Positions 1 through 5,262 are shown, counted from the stretch's first letter. The stretch: 8,176 nt of DNA from Halobacteriales archaeon QS_9_67_15 (GCA_003023165.1 PXSD01000084.1:1-8176), one strand, 5' to 3'. Numbers and translations: made by a program. Notes: generated by a model from the sequence alone, not told the origin.

Positions 1-780
1 GGGAGCGTCGTCCTCGTGGCCGGCGAAGGCGGCGCGGGGGCGCGGGAGTTCCTGTACACCAGCGTGATGCTCAACGCGCTCGCCCGGACCGACGAGGACC
101 TCCACAGCCTCTACTACGGCGACCTCGCCGCCGGCGCCGACCCGCCGGGTGAGGTCCACTACATCTCGTTCACGGCCGGCGAAGCGGTCTTCGCCGACGA
201 AGTGCGGACGACGATGGAGACCGAGATCGTCGATAGCGCCGTCGACGGGATGCAGTACCACGACCTCTCGGAACAGTACTTCCACCAGAGTCCCGTCCCG
301 CGGGACTGGTACGCCGAGGAGACCGCCGACATCAAGGACCTCAGGGCACGCCAGGAGCGCGACGACATCCTCGGCGAACTCGGGACACGCATGACCGAAC
401 ACGCGTCGGGGAACCTCGTCGTCATCGACTCGCTGTCCGACCTCATCAGCACGGCTGGGCGCGACCAGGACCTCGACTGGTCGGACATCGCGTTTCTCGT
501 CAAGGGCCTCCAGAAGGGCGCGGACAGGTGGAACGGCGTCATCCTCGTCCACCTCAACCAGGAGACGGTGTCGAACACGGAGTACGGCCAACTCGTCGAC
601 GGCGTCGACGGCACGCTCGAGTTCAAGTGGGCCAGCGGCGGGTCGACGCGCGCCCGAACGCTCGTCGTCAAGCAGTTCCGGGGCGTCCTCTCGGGGATCG
701 ACGACGAGAACATCGTCCAGTTCGAGACCGAGATCAGCGACGGCGGCCTCGACATCAGCGACGTTCGGAAGATCCGCTGA
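1..780 (+). CDS. HTR-like RecA/KaiC-superfamily ATPase-like protein (3' part, start lies before the window)
   Basis: The frame is open from base 1 to the TGA at 778-780 and leaves 259 residues. The GTG at 16 is only an internal Val: residues 1-7 (GSVVLVA) already form the beta strand that precedes a P-loop. That loop (residues 8-15, GEGGAGAR) keeps the glycines of Walker A but lacks the Lys-Ser/Thr pair. A Walker-B-like strand NLVVIDSLSDL lies near residue 143. The C-terminus (RTLVVKQFRGVL, then DGGLDISDVRKIR) resembles the haloarchaeal proteins named 'HTR-like', which are KaiC/RecA-fold proteins; this is recognised from family knowledge. Function is unknown; a sensory or regulatory role is only inferred. 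The missing P-loop Lys makes ordinary ATP hydrolysis doubtful. A small CCGC/GCGG inverted repeat brackets the stop codon. The next gene is 121 nt on and has its own promoter-like element, so co-transcription is not required. Confidence 0.8.
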   Translation, partial: GSVVLVAGEGGAGAREFLYTSVMLNALARTDEDLHSLYYGDLAAGADPPGEVHYISFTAGEAVFADEVRTTMETEIVDSAVDGMQYHDLSEQYFHQSPVPRDWYAEETADIKDLRARQERDDILGELGTRMTEHASGNLVVIDSLSDLISTAGRDQDLDWSDIAFLVKGLQKGADRWNGVILVHLNQETVSNTEYGQLVDGVDGTLEFKWASGGSTRARTLVVKQFRGVLSGIDDENIVQFETEISDGGLDISDVRKIR

Positions 781-865
781 GCGGACTAGCGGCCCGAATC
801 GCCACTGTTTCGAGGCGACGCGCCCTGTCGACGGTGCTCGCCCACTTCGAATTTCGAGAACCGAT

Positions 866-882
866 GGCAAACCCTTAACTAT
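866..882 (+). promoter_or_regulatory. Putative BRE/TATA promoter of the ribbon-helix-helix gene
   Basis: GGCAAACCC followed by TTAACTAT (TATA-like part about 875-882) lies about 27 nt before the ATG at 905. This is the distance expected if transcription starts at or next to the start codon. CTTAA-type boxes behind an A-rich BRE are common in haloarchaea. A short CGAA-T-TTCG palindrome (848-856) sits just upstream. No Shine-Dalgarno sequence precedes the start, which fits a leaderless transcript. Confidence 0.5.
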
Positions 883-904
883 CTACTCGCGTCAACAACG
901 GGTG

Positions 905-1831
905 ATGGCGAGCGAGTCGTCGGACGACATCGGTGTGTCCGTGTCGCTCCCCGCAGACGTAGCGGCGTGGCTCGACCGCACGGCCGACGATCTGGGCGTC
1001 GACCGCGAGACAGTCGTCGTACAACTGATCGCGTCCTACCGCGCCGCCGAGGAGTTCGACGACGAGGAGGTCACGGCGGCGCTCGGTATCGACGTCGAGT
1101 CGCAGGTCCGTGACATCGTCGCCGAACGCCTGCCCGACATCACCGAGGCCGTCGCCGAGCGCGTCGAGGCCAGCGATACGGAGGCCGTCGAAGAGAACCT
1201 CACCGCCGAGATCGACCGCGTCGAGACCGACTTCACCGAGAAGATACAGGACGTTCGCGAGCGCGTCCTCCAGGTGAAACAGGCGGCCGACGGGAAGGCC
1301 GAGGCCGGCCACACCCACCCGGAGTTCGGCGAACTCGCGACGCTCTCGACGGCAGTCGACGACCTCGAATCCGCGCTCGGGGCCCTCGAATCGCGCGTCG
1401 ACGACGCGGCCGACGACGCCGCGGCGGTCGACGACAGGGTCGCAGACGTCGAGGACCGCCTCTCCGAGATGGAGGGGGCGATGGAGCGACTCGACGAGGT
1501 CGAGGACCGCCTCCAGAGGGTCGCGTGGGTCGTCAGCGACCTCCGCGAGGCCGAACGGGCCCGGTCCGGTGGCTCCGAGGCCATCGACCGACTGAAACAG
1601 ACCGCAGCGGAACTCGACGTCGACCGGGCGGTCTGTGGGAACTGCTCGCAGGCGGTCGACATCGCGCTCCTGCACGAGCCGCGGTGTCCGCACTGCGAGG
1701 CGACGGTGAGTGACGTGCAACTGCCCGGCGGGATCTTCGGCAAGCCCAAACTCGCGGTCGCCCGCCAGCTGGAGTCGGGCGAGGAGAGCGCGGAGCGCTC
1801 GAACGTCCCCGACGCCGCCGACAGGGAGTGA
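905..1831 (+). CDS. Ribbon-helix-helix (CopG-like) protein with long coiled coil and C-terminal zinc ribbon
   Basis: A 308-residue protein starting at ATG 905; the GTG at 902 is in frame and would add one residue. Residues about 9-47 (a strand with alternating Val/Ser, then VAAWLDRTADDLGVDRETVV) fit a ribbon-helix-helix DNA-binding fold of the CopG/MetJ type. Residues about 60-128 and 145-235 are rich in Asp, Glu, Arg, Leu and Val in heptad-like order (VDDLESALGALESRV, VEDRLSEMEGAMERL) and should form coiled coils. They are split by GHTHPEF (135-141). A zinc-ribbon-like end has C244-x2-C247 and C261-x2-C264. RHH regulators are usually well under 150 residues, so this is an extended architecture. 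The neighbouring DPF-motif gene starts 4 nt after the stop, so the two are probably co-transcribed and may act together. Role inferred: DNA-binding scaffold or regulator. Target unknown. Confidence 0.8.
   Translation: MASESSDDIGVSVSLPADVAAWLDRTADDLGVDRETVVVQLIASYRAAEEFDDEEVTAALGIDVESQVRDIVAERLPDITEAVAERVEASDTEAVEENLTAEIDRVETDFTEKIQDVRERVLQVKQAADGKAEAGHTHPEFGELATLSTAVDDLESALGALESRVDDAADDAAAVDDRVADVEDRLSEMEGAMERLDEVEDRLQRVAWVVSDLREAERARSGGSEAIDRLKQTAAELDVDRAVCGNCSQAVDIALLHEPRCPHCEATVSDVQLPGGIFGKPKLAVARQLESGEESAERSNVPDAADRE
1824..1828 (+). promoter_or_regulatory. Shine-Dalgarno site that supports the GTG start at 1836
   Basis: GGGAG, continuing into TGAT, matches the anti-Shine-Dalgarno end of archaeal 16S rRNA and lies 7 nt before GTG 1836. 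It overlaps the end of the upstream gene, as expected for an internal gene of an operon. It favours GTG 1836 over earlier in-frame codons, which lie inside the upstream coding region. Confidence 0.5.
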
Positions 1832-1835
1832 TATC

Positions 1836-2561
1836 GTGAGCGACGACCACTCCGACGAGACCGACCGCGAAGACGGCGCGGCCGACCGCGAGCGCGACCC
1901 GCTCGACTCCTTCGAGGGGTACGACGACCGCGAGGGCGACCCCTTCCAGTCCCTCGACGCCGGCGACACCCAACCGGACCCGGAGAGCGGGGCGCACCCA
2001 CAGCCCGACTCTGCGGACTCGACCACCGAGAACGGGTCGGCCACGGACGCTCCCTCGACCGGCCCGGCCGACGGCGATCCGTTCGAGTACATGGACGACC
2101 ACACTGGCCCCGATAGCGGGCGTGGCGACTCGGCGAGCGGGTCCGCCAGGGGGAGCGACCCCGGTCGAGGCCGCACGGGCGACCCGCTGACGGACGTCGA
2201 CGTGTCCGACGAGGACCCGTTCGAGTCGAACGCGAGCGCCTTCGACCGAAGCGGCGTCGAGGGGATCGACCCCGACGACGTATGGGAGCGGTTCACCGCC
2301 GAGTCCGACGCGGACGGCGAACCGGAGTCGTCCTCGGACGCGACGGACACTGCGGCCGGGCCCGCGACCGAGGCGGAGGACGACGTCGTCCGGGTGTCGA
2401 AACACAGCTACTGCGAGGGGTGTGAGTACTTCTCGCCGCCGCCGGACGTGCGCTGCGGCCACGAGGGGACGGAGATCATCGAGTTCGTCGACATCGACGC
2501 CGTCCGGATCGCCGACTGTCCGGTCGTCGAGGAACGACGCGAACTGGACGAGAGCGTGTAG
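1836..2561 (+). CDS. Acidic, largely disordered protein with repeated DPF/DPL motifs and a C-terminal Cys/His cluster
   Basis: A 241-residue protein starting at GTG 1836, just after the TGA of the ribbon-helix-helix gene. Residues 1-185 are low-complexity, dominated by Asp, Glu, Ser, Gly and Pro, with no hydrophobic core. Within them one short motif recurs five times: DPLDSF (21), DPFQSLD (35), DPFEYMDD (81), DPLTDVD (116) and DPFESN (127). A DPDDVWERF segment follows near 145. The last 55 residues look folded: C193-x2-C196, C207-x-H209 and C228 within strand-like sequence (VRVSKHSYCEGCEYF, IIEFVDIDAVRIADC), probably a metal-binding module. I do not recognise a named family with certainty. 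The recurrent motif looks like a multivalent docking peptide, and operon pairing makes the coiled-coil partner a candidate binder (inference). No membrane segment or signal peptide. Confidence 0.78.
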   Translation: MSDDHSDETDREDGAADRERDPLDSFEGYDDREGDPFQSLDAGDTQPDPESGAHPQPDSADSTTENGSATDAPSTGPADGDPFEYMDDHTGPDSGRGDSASGSARGSDPGRGRTGDPLTDVDVSDEDPFESNASAFDRSGVEGIDPDDVWERFTAESDADGEPESSSDATDTAAGPATEAEDDVVRVSKHSYCEGCEYFSPPPDVRCGHEGTEIIEFVDIDAVRIADCPVVEERRELDESV

Positions 2562-2603
2562 ACGGGCGTGTGAGGCAGCGGGGAACGGTCCGGCGGCGTG
2601 CGC

Positions 2604-2626
2604 ACGGAAGCGGATTATACTTCCGT
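2604..2626 (+). promoter_or_regulatory. Putative tfs promoter: TATA box framed by a 7-bp inverted repeat
   Basis: ATTATA at 2614-2619 lies about 32 nt before ATG 2649. This would place transcription start within a few bases of the start codon. Perfect 7-bp arms ACGGAAG (2604-2610) and CTTCCGT (2620-2626) flank it with a 9-nt spacer. A factor bound to the palindrome would cover the TATA box, so this may be an operator. No Shine-Dalgarno sequence is seen. Confidence 0.5.
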
Positions 2627-2648
2627 CCGGACCATCTACGGTGGTACC

Positions 2649-2969
2649 ATGCAGTTTTGCGACTGCGGTTCGATGATGCACGCCGACGGCGACGAGATGG
2701 TCTGCAAGCGCTGCGGCGCGACCGCGGGGAAAGACCAGGAGCGCGCCGACCGGTTCGTCTCCACGGCCGAGCAGTCCGGCGACGAGGTCATCGAGACCGA
2801 GGAGGGGGCCAACTTCGAGGGGAAGCCGACCGACGACGACGTGACCTGCGAGGACTGTGGCCACGGCGAAGCGTGGTACACCATCAAGCAGACCGGGTCG
2901 GCCGACGAACCGCCGACGCGATTCTTCAAGTGCAAGGACTGTGGTCACCGCTGGCGGGAGTACAACTGA
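2649..2969 (+). CDS. tfs: Transcription factor S (archaeal TFIIS-like RNA polymerase cleavage factor)
   Basis: A 106-residue protein, the usual length for archaeal TFS. It helps paused, backtracked RNA polymerase by stimulating cleavage of the nascent RNA 3' end. The N-terminal zinc ribbon (MQFCDCGSMM, then C19-x2-C22) precedes an acidic linker (about 30-62). The C-terminal TFIIS-type ribbon has C67-x2-C70 and C95-x2-C98, ends in CGHRWREYN, and carries the tip loop SADEPPT with the catalytic acidic pair D86-E87. Two oddities: the first zinc pair is C4-x-C6, one residue shorter than the usual C-x2-C, and G83 stands where TFIIS has the Arg of its RSADE loop. ATG 2649 is chosen because it begins the conserved MQFC and sits at leaderless distance from a TATA element. 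The gene appears to be transcribed alone. Confidence 0.95.
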   Translation: MQFCDCGSMMHADGDEMVCKRCGATAGKDQERADRFVSTAEQSGDEVIETEEGANFEGKPTDDDVTCEDCGHGEAWYTIKQTGSADEPPTRFFKCKDCGHRWREYN

Positions 2970-2998
2970 CCGCGACAGCATCGGTGGCCGGTGTGTTC

Positions 2999-3012
2999 CG
3001 GACGGTCGTCCG
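2999..3012 (+). repeat. Short inverted repeat after tfs (possible RNA hairpin)
   Basis: CGGACG-GT-CGTCCG lies 30 nt after the tfs stop codon. It could fold as a small hairpin in the tfs 3' end. No T-run follows, so it is not a typical archaeal U-tract terminator. The rest of the 112-nt gap up to 3081 holds only the promoter-like element of the next gene. Confidence 0.3.
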
Positions 3013-3046
3013 CGGTGGTCGTCGGGCGCGGTCGGGTTCGTACGAG

Positions 3047-3053
3047 GGTATTT
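3047..3053 (+). promoter_or_regulatory. Putative TATA-like element of the 73-residue gene
   Basis: GGTATTT lies about 32 nt before ATG 3082, again near leaderless spacing. Between it and the start codon is a TCCGA-ACTG-TCGGA inverted repeat (3064-3077) that would overlap the transcription start. The TATA match is weak and is supported mainly by position. Confidence 0.35.
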
Positions 3054-3081
3054 GACAGAGCGGTCCGAACTGTCGGATGGA

Positions 3082-3303
3082 ATGAGTTCGGACGACTCCC
3101 CAGCTATCGATACGGAGATCGAGGAGACGACCACGTGGCCGGACCTGGCCATCGGGCTCTACGAGCGGCTCACCGGCCGCGGGGCGACGATCACCTACGA
3201 GTTCGAGGACATGGAGGTCGACGTGCCGAGCAAGGCGGGCGAGGACGCCGAGCACGCCCACTGGCGGGTCGACGGCACGCTCCGCATCCAGACCGAGGAG
3301 TGA
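3082..3303 (+). CDS. Small haloarchaeal protein of unknown function (73 aa)
   Basis: I do not recognise a domain. The ATG at 3082 is preferred over upstream in-frame sequence because a TATA-like element sits about 32 nt before it and the residues before it look like translated non-coding DNA. The product is acidic, soluble and has no Cys. It appears to hold a helix (TWPDLAIGLYERLTGRG, about 18-34), then strands (ATITYEFEDMEVDVP, about 35-49), then a strand near the end (HWRVDGTLRIQ). This compact alpha/beta pattern suggests a small folded domain. The downstream gene starts inside its last codons (GTGA overlap), so the two are almost certainly translated from one mRNA and probably act together. 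No function is assigned. Confidence 0.72.
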   Translation: MSSDDSPAIDTEIEETTTWPDLAIGLYERLTGRGATITYEFEDMEVDVPSKAGEDAEHAHWRVDGTLRIQTEE

Positions 3304-3644
3304 CCGACCGCCCACTCAGCGTCGACGCCGAGCTGGTCGTCGAGCGCGGCGACCGGACCTTCCGCGTCTGGGACGAAGACGGCCGGCTCGTCGTCGAGGC
3401 CCCGTCGCTGACCGCGCTCCGCGCGCTCGACTCGCTCCGGGACGCGCTCCCGGTCGGCTCGCTGGCGTCCGACGACCGCCTCGCCGACGCGGGCCTGACC
3501 GTCGAGATGCAGGTCCGACGCGCGACCGTCGCGACCGTGGGCGCTGGCGTCCGCGGCGACAGCCTCAGTCGCCGACTCACCGGCCTCGACGCGGCCGTCG
3601 ACCTCCGTGGCATCGCTGTCGCGGCTGTGCGTACGCTCGGCTGA
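3300..3644 (+). CDS. Haloarchaeal hypothetical protein (114 aa), overlapping the upstream gene
   Basis: It starts at GTG 3300, whose last two bases are the first two of the upstream TGA (3301-3303). This 4-nt overlap is typical of translational coupling. GAGGAG lies immediately before the start, too close for a normal Shine-Dalgarno site, so ribosome re-initiation is likely. No known motif is recognised. Visible are an N-terminal strand-rich part (ELVVERGDRTFRVWDEDGRLVVEAP, cited here as residues 11-35 in two pieces: ELVVERGDRTF and RVWDEDGRLVVEAP), a Leu-rich helix (SLTALRALDSLRDAL, 36-50) and Val/Ala-rich strands with Arg (EMQVRRATVATVGAGV, 69-84). There is no Cys, signal peptide or clear membrane helix. 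It could be a partner subunit of the 73-residue protein (inference from overlap). Confidence 0.72.
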   Translation: MTDRPLSVDAELVVERGDRTFRVWDEDGRLVVEAPSLTALRALDSLRDALPVGSLASDDRLADAGLTVEMQVRRATVATVGAGVRGDSLSRRLTGLDAAVDLRGIAVAAVRTLG

Positions 3645-3653
3645 CCGAATCCG

Positions 3654-3669
3654 GCGTCCCCGCGGACGC
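3654..3669 (+). repeat. Hairpin-forming inverted repeat 9 nt after the 114-aa gene
   Basis: GCGTCC-CCGC-GGACGC gives a 6-bp G+C-rich stem with a 4-nt loop just after the stop codon. It may cap or stabilise the end of the two-gene transcript. No T-run follows, so termination is not shown. The remaining bases to 3751 hold no visible gene. Confidence 0.3.
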
Positions 3670-3751
3670 GAGCGGGCGGCACAGACACTGGCGTCCCGCT
3701 ACTGCGTCGGTGAGTTCATACGGCGCTCGGTGGCGACGACTCCCACGGATG

Positions 3752-3768
3752 CCGATAAATTATATCGG
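3752..3768 (+). promoter_or_regulatory. Near-palindromic TATA promoter of the SHOCT gene
   Basis: CCGATAAATTATATCGG is a 17-bp palindrome with a single mismatched pair, centred at 3760. Its A/T core is the only good TATA candidate, about 29 nt before ATG 3789, which implies a leaderless transcript. A palindrome laid over the TATA box can be a repressor operator or can bind TBP in both orientations; the sequence does not distinguish these. Confidence 0.55.
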
Positions 3769-3788
3769 TCGCCGTGGTATCGTGACGT

Positions 3789-4208
3789 ATGGCCGACTGG
3801 ACGAACGAGCCGCTCGAAGCGATGGTCGAGGTCATCGCCGTGGTGACGCTGCCCGCGGCGGCCCTGGCGGCGATCTTCCTCGGCGGTGGCGCCGCGGGTA
3901 TCGTCGCCATCGTCGGGTGGCTGTTCCTCGTCCCGACCCTGGGCGTCCTCTCCGACCACGTCGACCTCGGGAGCGACTCGACAGACGGCTCGGTGGACGC
4001 GACGGCCGACGACTCGGCGGACGACGCCCTCCAGCGGCTCCGCGAGCGCTACGCCGCCGGCGAGATCGACGACGTCGAGTTCGAGCGCCGCCTCGGACGC
4101 CTCCTCGAAACCGAGGACGTCGAGGTCCCCGACCACGTGAGGCTGGACGAACGTGGAGCCGACCGAGCTGGCACCGAGTCGACCCGTCGCGAACGAGAAG
4201 TAGAGTGA
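3789..4208 (+). CDS. Small membrane protein with C-terminal SHOCT domain (139 aa)
   Basis: The N-terminus has two hydrophobic stretches, about residues 12-31 (VEVIAVVTLPAAALAAIF) and 36-54 (AGIVAIVGWLFLVPTLGVL), joined by a Gly-rich turn, consistent with two membrane helices. An acidic Ser/Asp linker (60-78) leads to a SHOCT domain at about 79-108 (LQRLRERYAAGEIDDVEFER, then RLGRLLE), with the family's L-x-L-x2-x-Y-x2-G-x-I-x3-E-F order. SHOCT is a short domain, often C-terminal, thought to mediate oligomerisation. The charged tail may be cytoplasmic. The start is fixed by the TATA palindrome 29 nt upstream. Function beyond membrane localisation is unknown. Its 3' end faces the convergent ZIP gene across the long palindrome. 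Confidence 0.85.
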   Translation: MADWTNEPLEAMVEVIAVVTLPAAALAAIFLGGGAAGIVAIVGWLFLVPTLGVLSDHVDLGSDSTDGSVDATADDSADDALQRLRERYAAGEIDDVEFERRLGRLLETEDVEVPDHVRLDERGADRAGTESTRREREVE

Positions 4209-4225
4209 GTACGAGCCGACGATTC

Positions 4226-4307
4226 ATAGTGATCGTCGTAGATTATTTCCGGATCGCGCTGACCCCGGAGTCGGCGCGTACCGGTAAATCGCTACAATAA
4301 TCACTAT
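4226..4307. repeat. 82-bp imperfect palindrome between convergent genes (possible MITE or bidirectional terminator)
   Basis: Two 41-nt arms meet at 4266/4267 and match at 29 of 41 positions by direct comparison. The outermost 8 bp are perfect: ATAGTGAT (4226-4233) and ATCACTAT (4300-4307). Other conserved blocks are GTAG/CTAC, CCGG/CCGG and the G+C-rich centre CGCGC-TGACCCCGGAGTCG-GCGCG. The outer parts are A+T-richer than the surroundings. It occupies most of the gap between the SHOCT gene (+) and the ZIP gene (-). Possible roles are a hairpin serving both convergent transcripts or a short non-autonomous element with terminal inverted repeats. No convincing target-site duplication is visible. 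Bases 4308-4387 show no further gene. Confidence 0.7.
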
Positions 4308-4387
4308 CAGTGTCCGGTGACCGCCGAGAGAGATGTTTCGGGTCGGGGGCGGTGCAGTCGGAGAGTGCCGGCCGAAGCGGCGACGGG

Positions 4388-5191
4388 TCAGCCCGAGAGG
4401 ACGACCCAGGCGACCACGACAGCGGTCGCTCCGACGACGGTGCTGCCGACGGCGTGGAACCGCAACTGGTCGAGCAGTTCGTGTGACTCCTCGCTGAGCG
4501 AGCACACCTCGTCGATCTCCGACCCGGCTTCGCACACCGGCAGGAAGTCCATCGCGACGTGGAGGAAGATACCGGCGGCGAACCCGAAGACGACGGCGTT
4601 CAGCGCCGCGACCTCGGGGACCGGGAGCGACGCCGACGGGACCGCGGTGATCCCGACGCCGGCGGCGGGGAGCAACAGCGCCGAGACGGGTCTGTCGTTC
4701 CGGCGGAGCCGGCGGGCGGCGGCGTACCCGGCGGGCCCCTTGTGCGAGACGATAGCGAGGCCGAGCAGGAGCCCGAGCGTAGGCATGGACCCGTAGACGA
4801 GCCCGATGATGAGCCCCGCCGAGAGCGCGTGGGCGGTGATCTGGGCGGTCGTCACGTCTATCGGCAGGTCCAGATGCGTGAGGCGGTGGCCGACGACGTG
4901 GCCGCTGTACCCGACGACGAGCCCCGCCGCGATGCCCATGCCACCGATCTGGGGCGCGCCCGCCGAACCCCCGATACCGATGGCTTGCGGGACGAGGAAC
5001 ATCGCGGCGCTCGTCACCATCGCGCCGCTCGCGAGGCCGTACCCCCACACCAGTCGCTGAGGATCGGTCGCGGTCGCACGGCCGCCGAGGGACGCGCCGA
5101 CGGCCATCGCCGCGAACGCGACCCACCCGATGACGAGTATCTTCCACAGGTCCGCCACCGAGTTCGTTAACCCCAGACCGCTCGTTAACAC
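4388..5191 (-). CDS. Divergent ZIP-family metal transporter (inner membrane, multi-pass)
   Basis: A 267-residue polytopic membrane protein from GTG 5191; GTG 5158 (giving VADLWKILVIG at the N-terminus) is a good alternative start. Hydrophobic segments are visible near residues 17-36, 48-68, 82-97, 117-150, 170-185, 192-213 and 248-265. ZIP proteins carry divalent metal ions such as Zn(II), Fe(II) or Mn(II) across the membrane. The TM4 and TM5 signature sites are present but altered: HALSAG at 121-126 and HKGPAG at 150-155 replace the usual HNxPEG-type motifs, so both metal-binding Glu are Ala. HVAMDFLP near 211 corresponds to the HELIPE-like site. It keeps the family's His positions, but its metal and direction are uncertain. 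It lies 71 nt after the SDR gene on the same strand and has its own TATA element and repeats at the start, which suggests separate, possibly metal-responsive, control. Confidence 0.82.
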   Translation of the reverse strand: MLTSGLGLTNSVADLWKILVIGWVAFAAMAVGASLGGRATATDPQRLVWGYGLASGAMVTSAAMFLVPQAIGIGGSAGAPQIGGMGIAAGLVVGYSGHVVGHRLTHLDLPIDVTTAQITAHALSAGLIIGLVYGSMPTLGLLLGLAIVSHKGPAGYAAARRLRRNDRPVSALLLPAAGVGITAVPSASLPVPEVAALNAVVFGFAAGIFLHVAMDFLPVCEAGSEIDEVCSLSEESHELLDQLRFHAVGSTVVGATAVVVAWVVLSG

Positions 5192-5208
5192 CCATTGTAT
5201 ATTAACAC
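5164..5208 (-). repeat. Three TTAAC-type direct repeats over the ZIP start region (possible operator)
   Basis: Read on the minus strand: GTGTTAATA (5208-5200), GTGTTAACGA (5191-5182) and GGGTTAACGA (5173-5164). The second and third share a 9-of-10 match and start 18 nt apart; the first is 17 nt away. GTTAAC is itself a palindrome. The array spans from the TATA region into the first codons if GTG 5191 is used, or lies entirely upstream if GTG 5158 is used. A site for a metal-sensing repressor is plausible by context only. Confidence 0.5.
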
Positions 5209-5216
5209 TACCCCTG

Positions 5217-5226
5217 TTATTATTAA
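5217..5226 (-). promoter_or_regulatory. Putative TATA box of the ZIP gene
   Basis: On the minus strand this reads TTAATAATAA, centred about 30 nt before GTG 5191, the spacing for a leaderless transcript. A second A+T-rich box, TTAATATA (5205-5198), could instead serve the GTG at 5158 with a leader of about 17 nt. These are the most A+T-rich bases of the 71-nt gap between the SDR and ZIP genes. Confidence 0.5.
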
Positions 5227-5262
5227 GTCTGTCGCTCGTGCGGGAGACGGCCGAGCGACCGC

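Noticed and set aside
875..2350. Long open frame of 491 codons on the minus strand
   Set aside because: It is antisense to two well-supported + strand genes, lacks a recognisable domain, and is an expected by-product of G+C-rich codon use.
2999..3012. Intrinsic terminator after tfs
   Set aside because: The inverted repeat is real but has no T-run behind it, so I record it only as a repeat.
1533..3152. Minus-strand open frame of 539 codons spanning tfs and the acidic gene
   Set aside because: It covers a certain gene (tfs) and its promoter, and its product is Arg/Val/Gly-rich shadow translation.
3710..4300. Open frame of 196 codons overlapping the SHOCT gene and the long palindrome
   Set aside because: Most of it is Arg-rich frame-shadow of the SHOCT gene. 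Its plausible-looking C-terminus is translation of the palindrome, which gives a similar peptide from the other strand.
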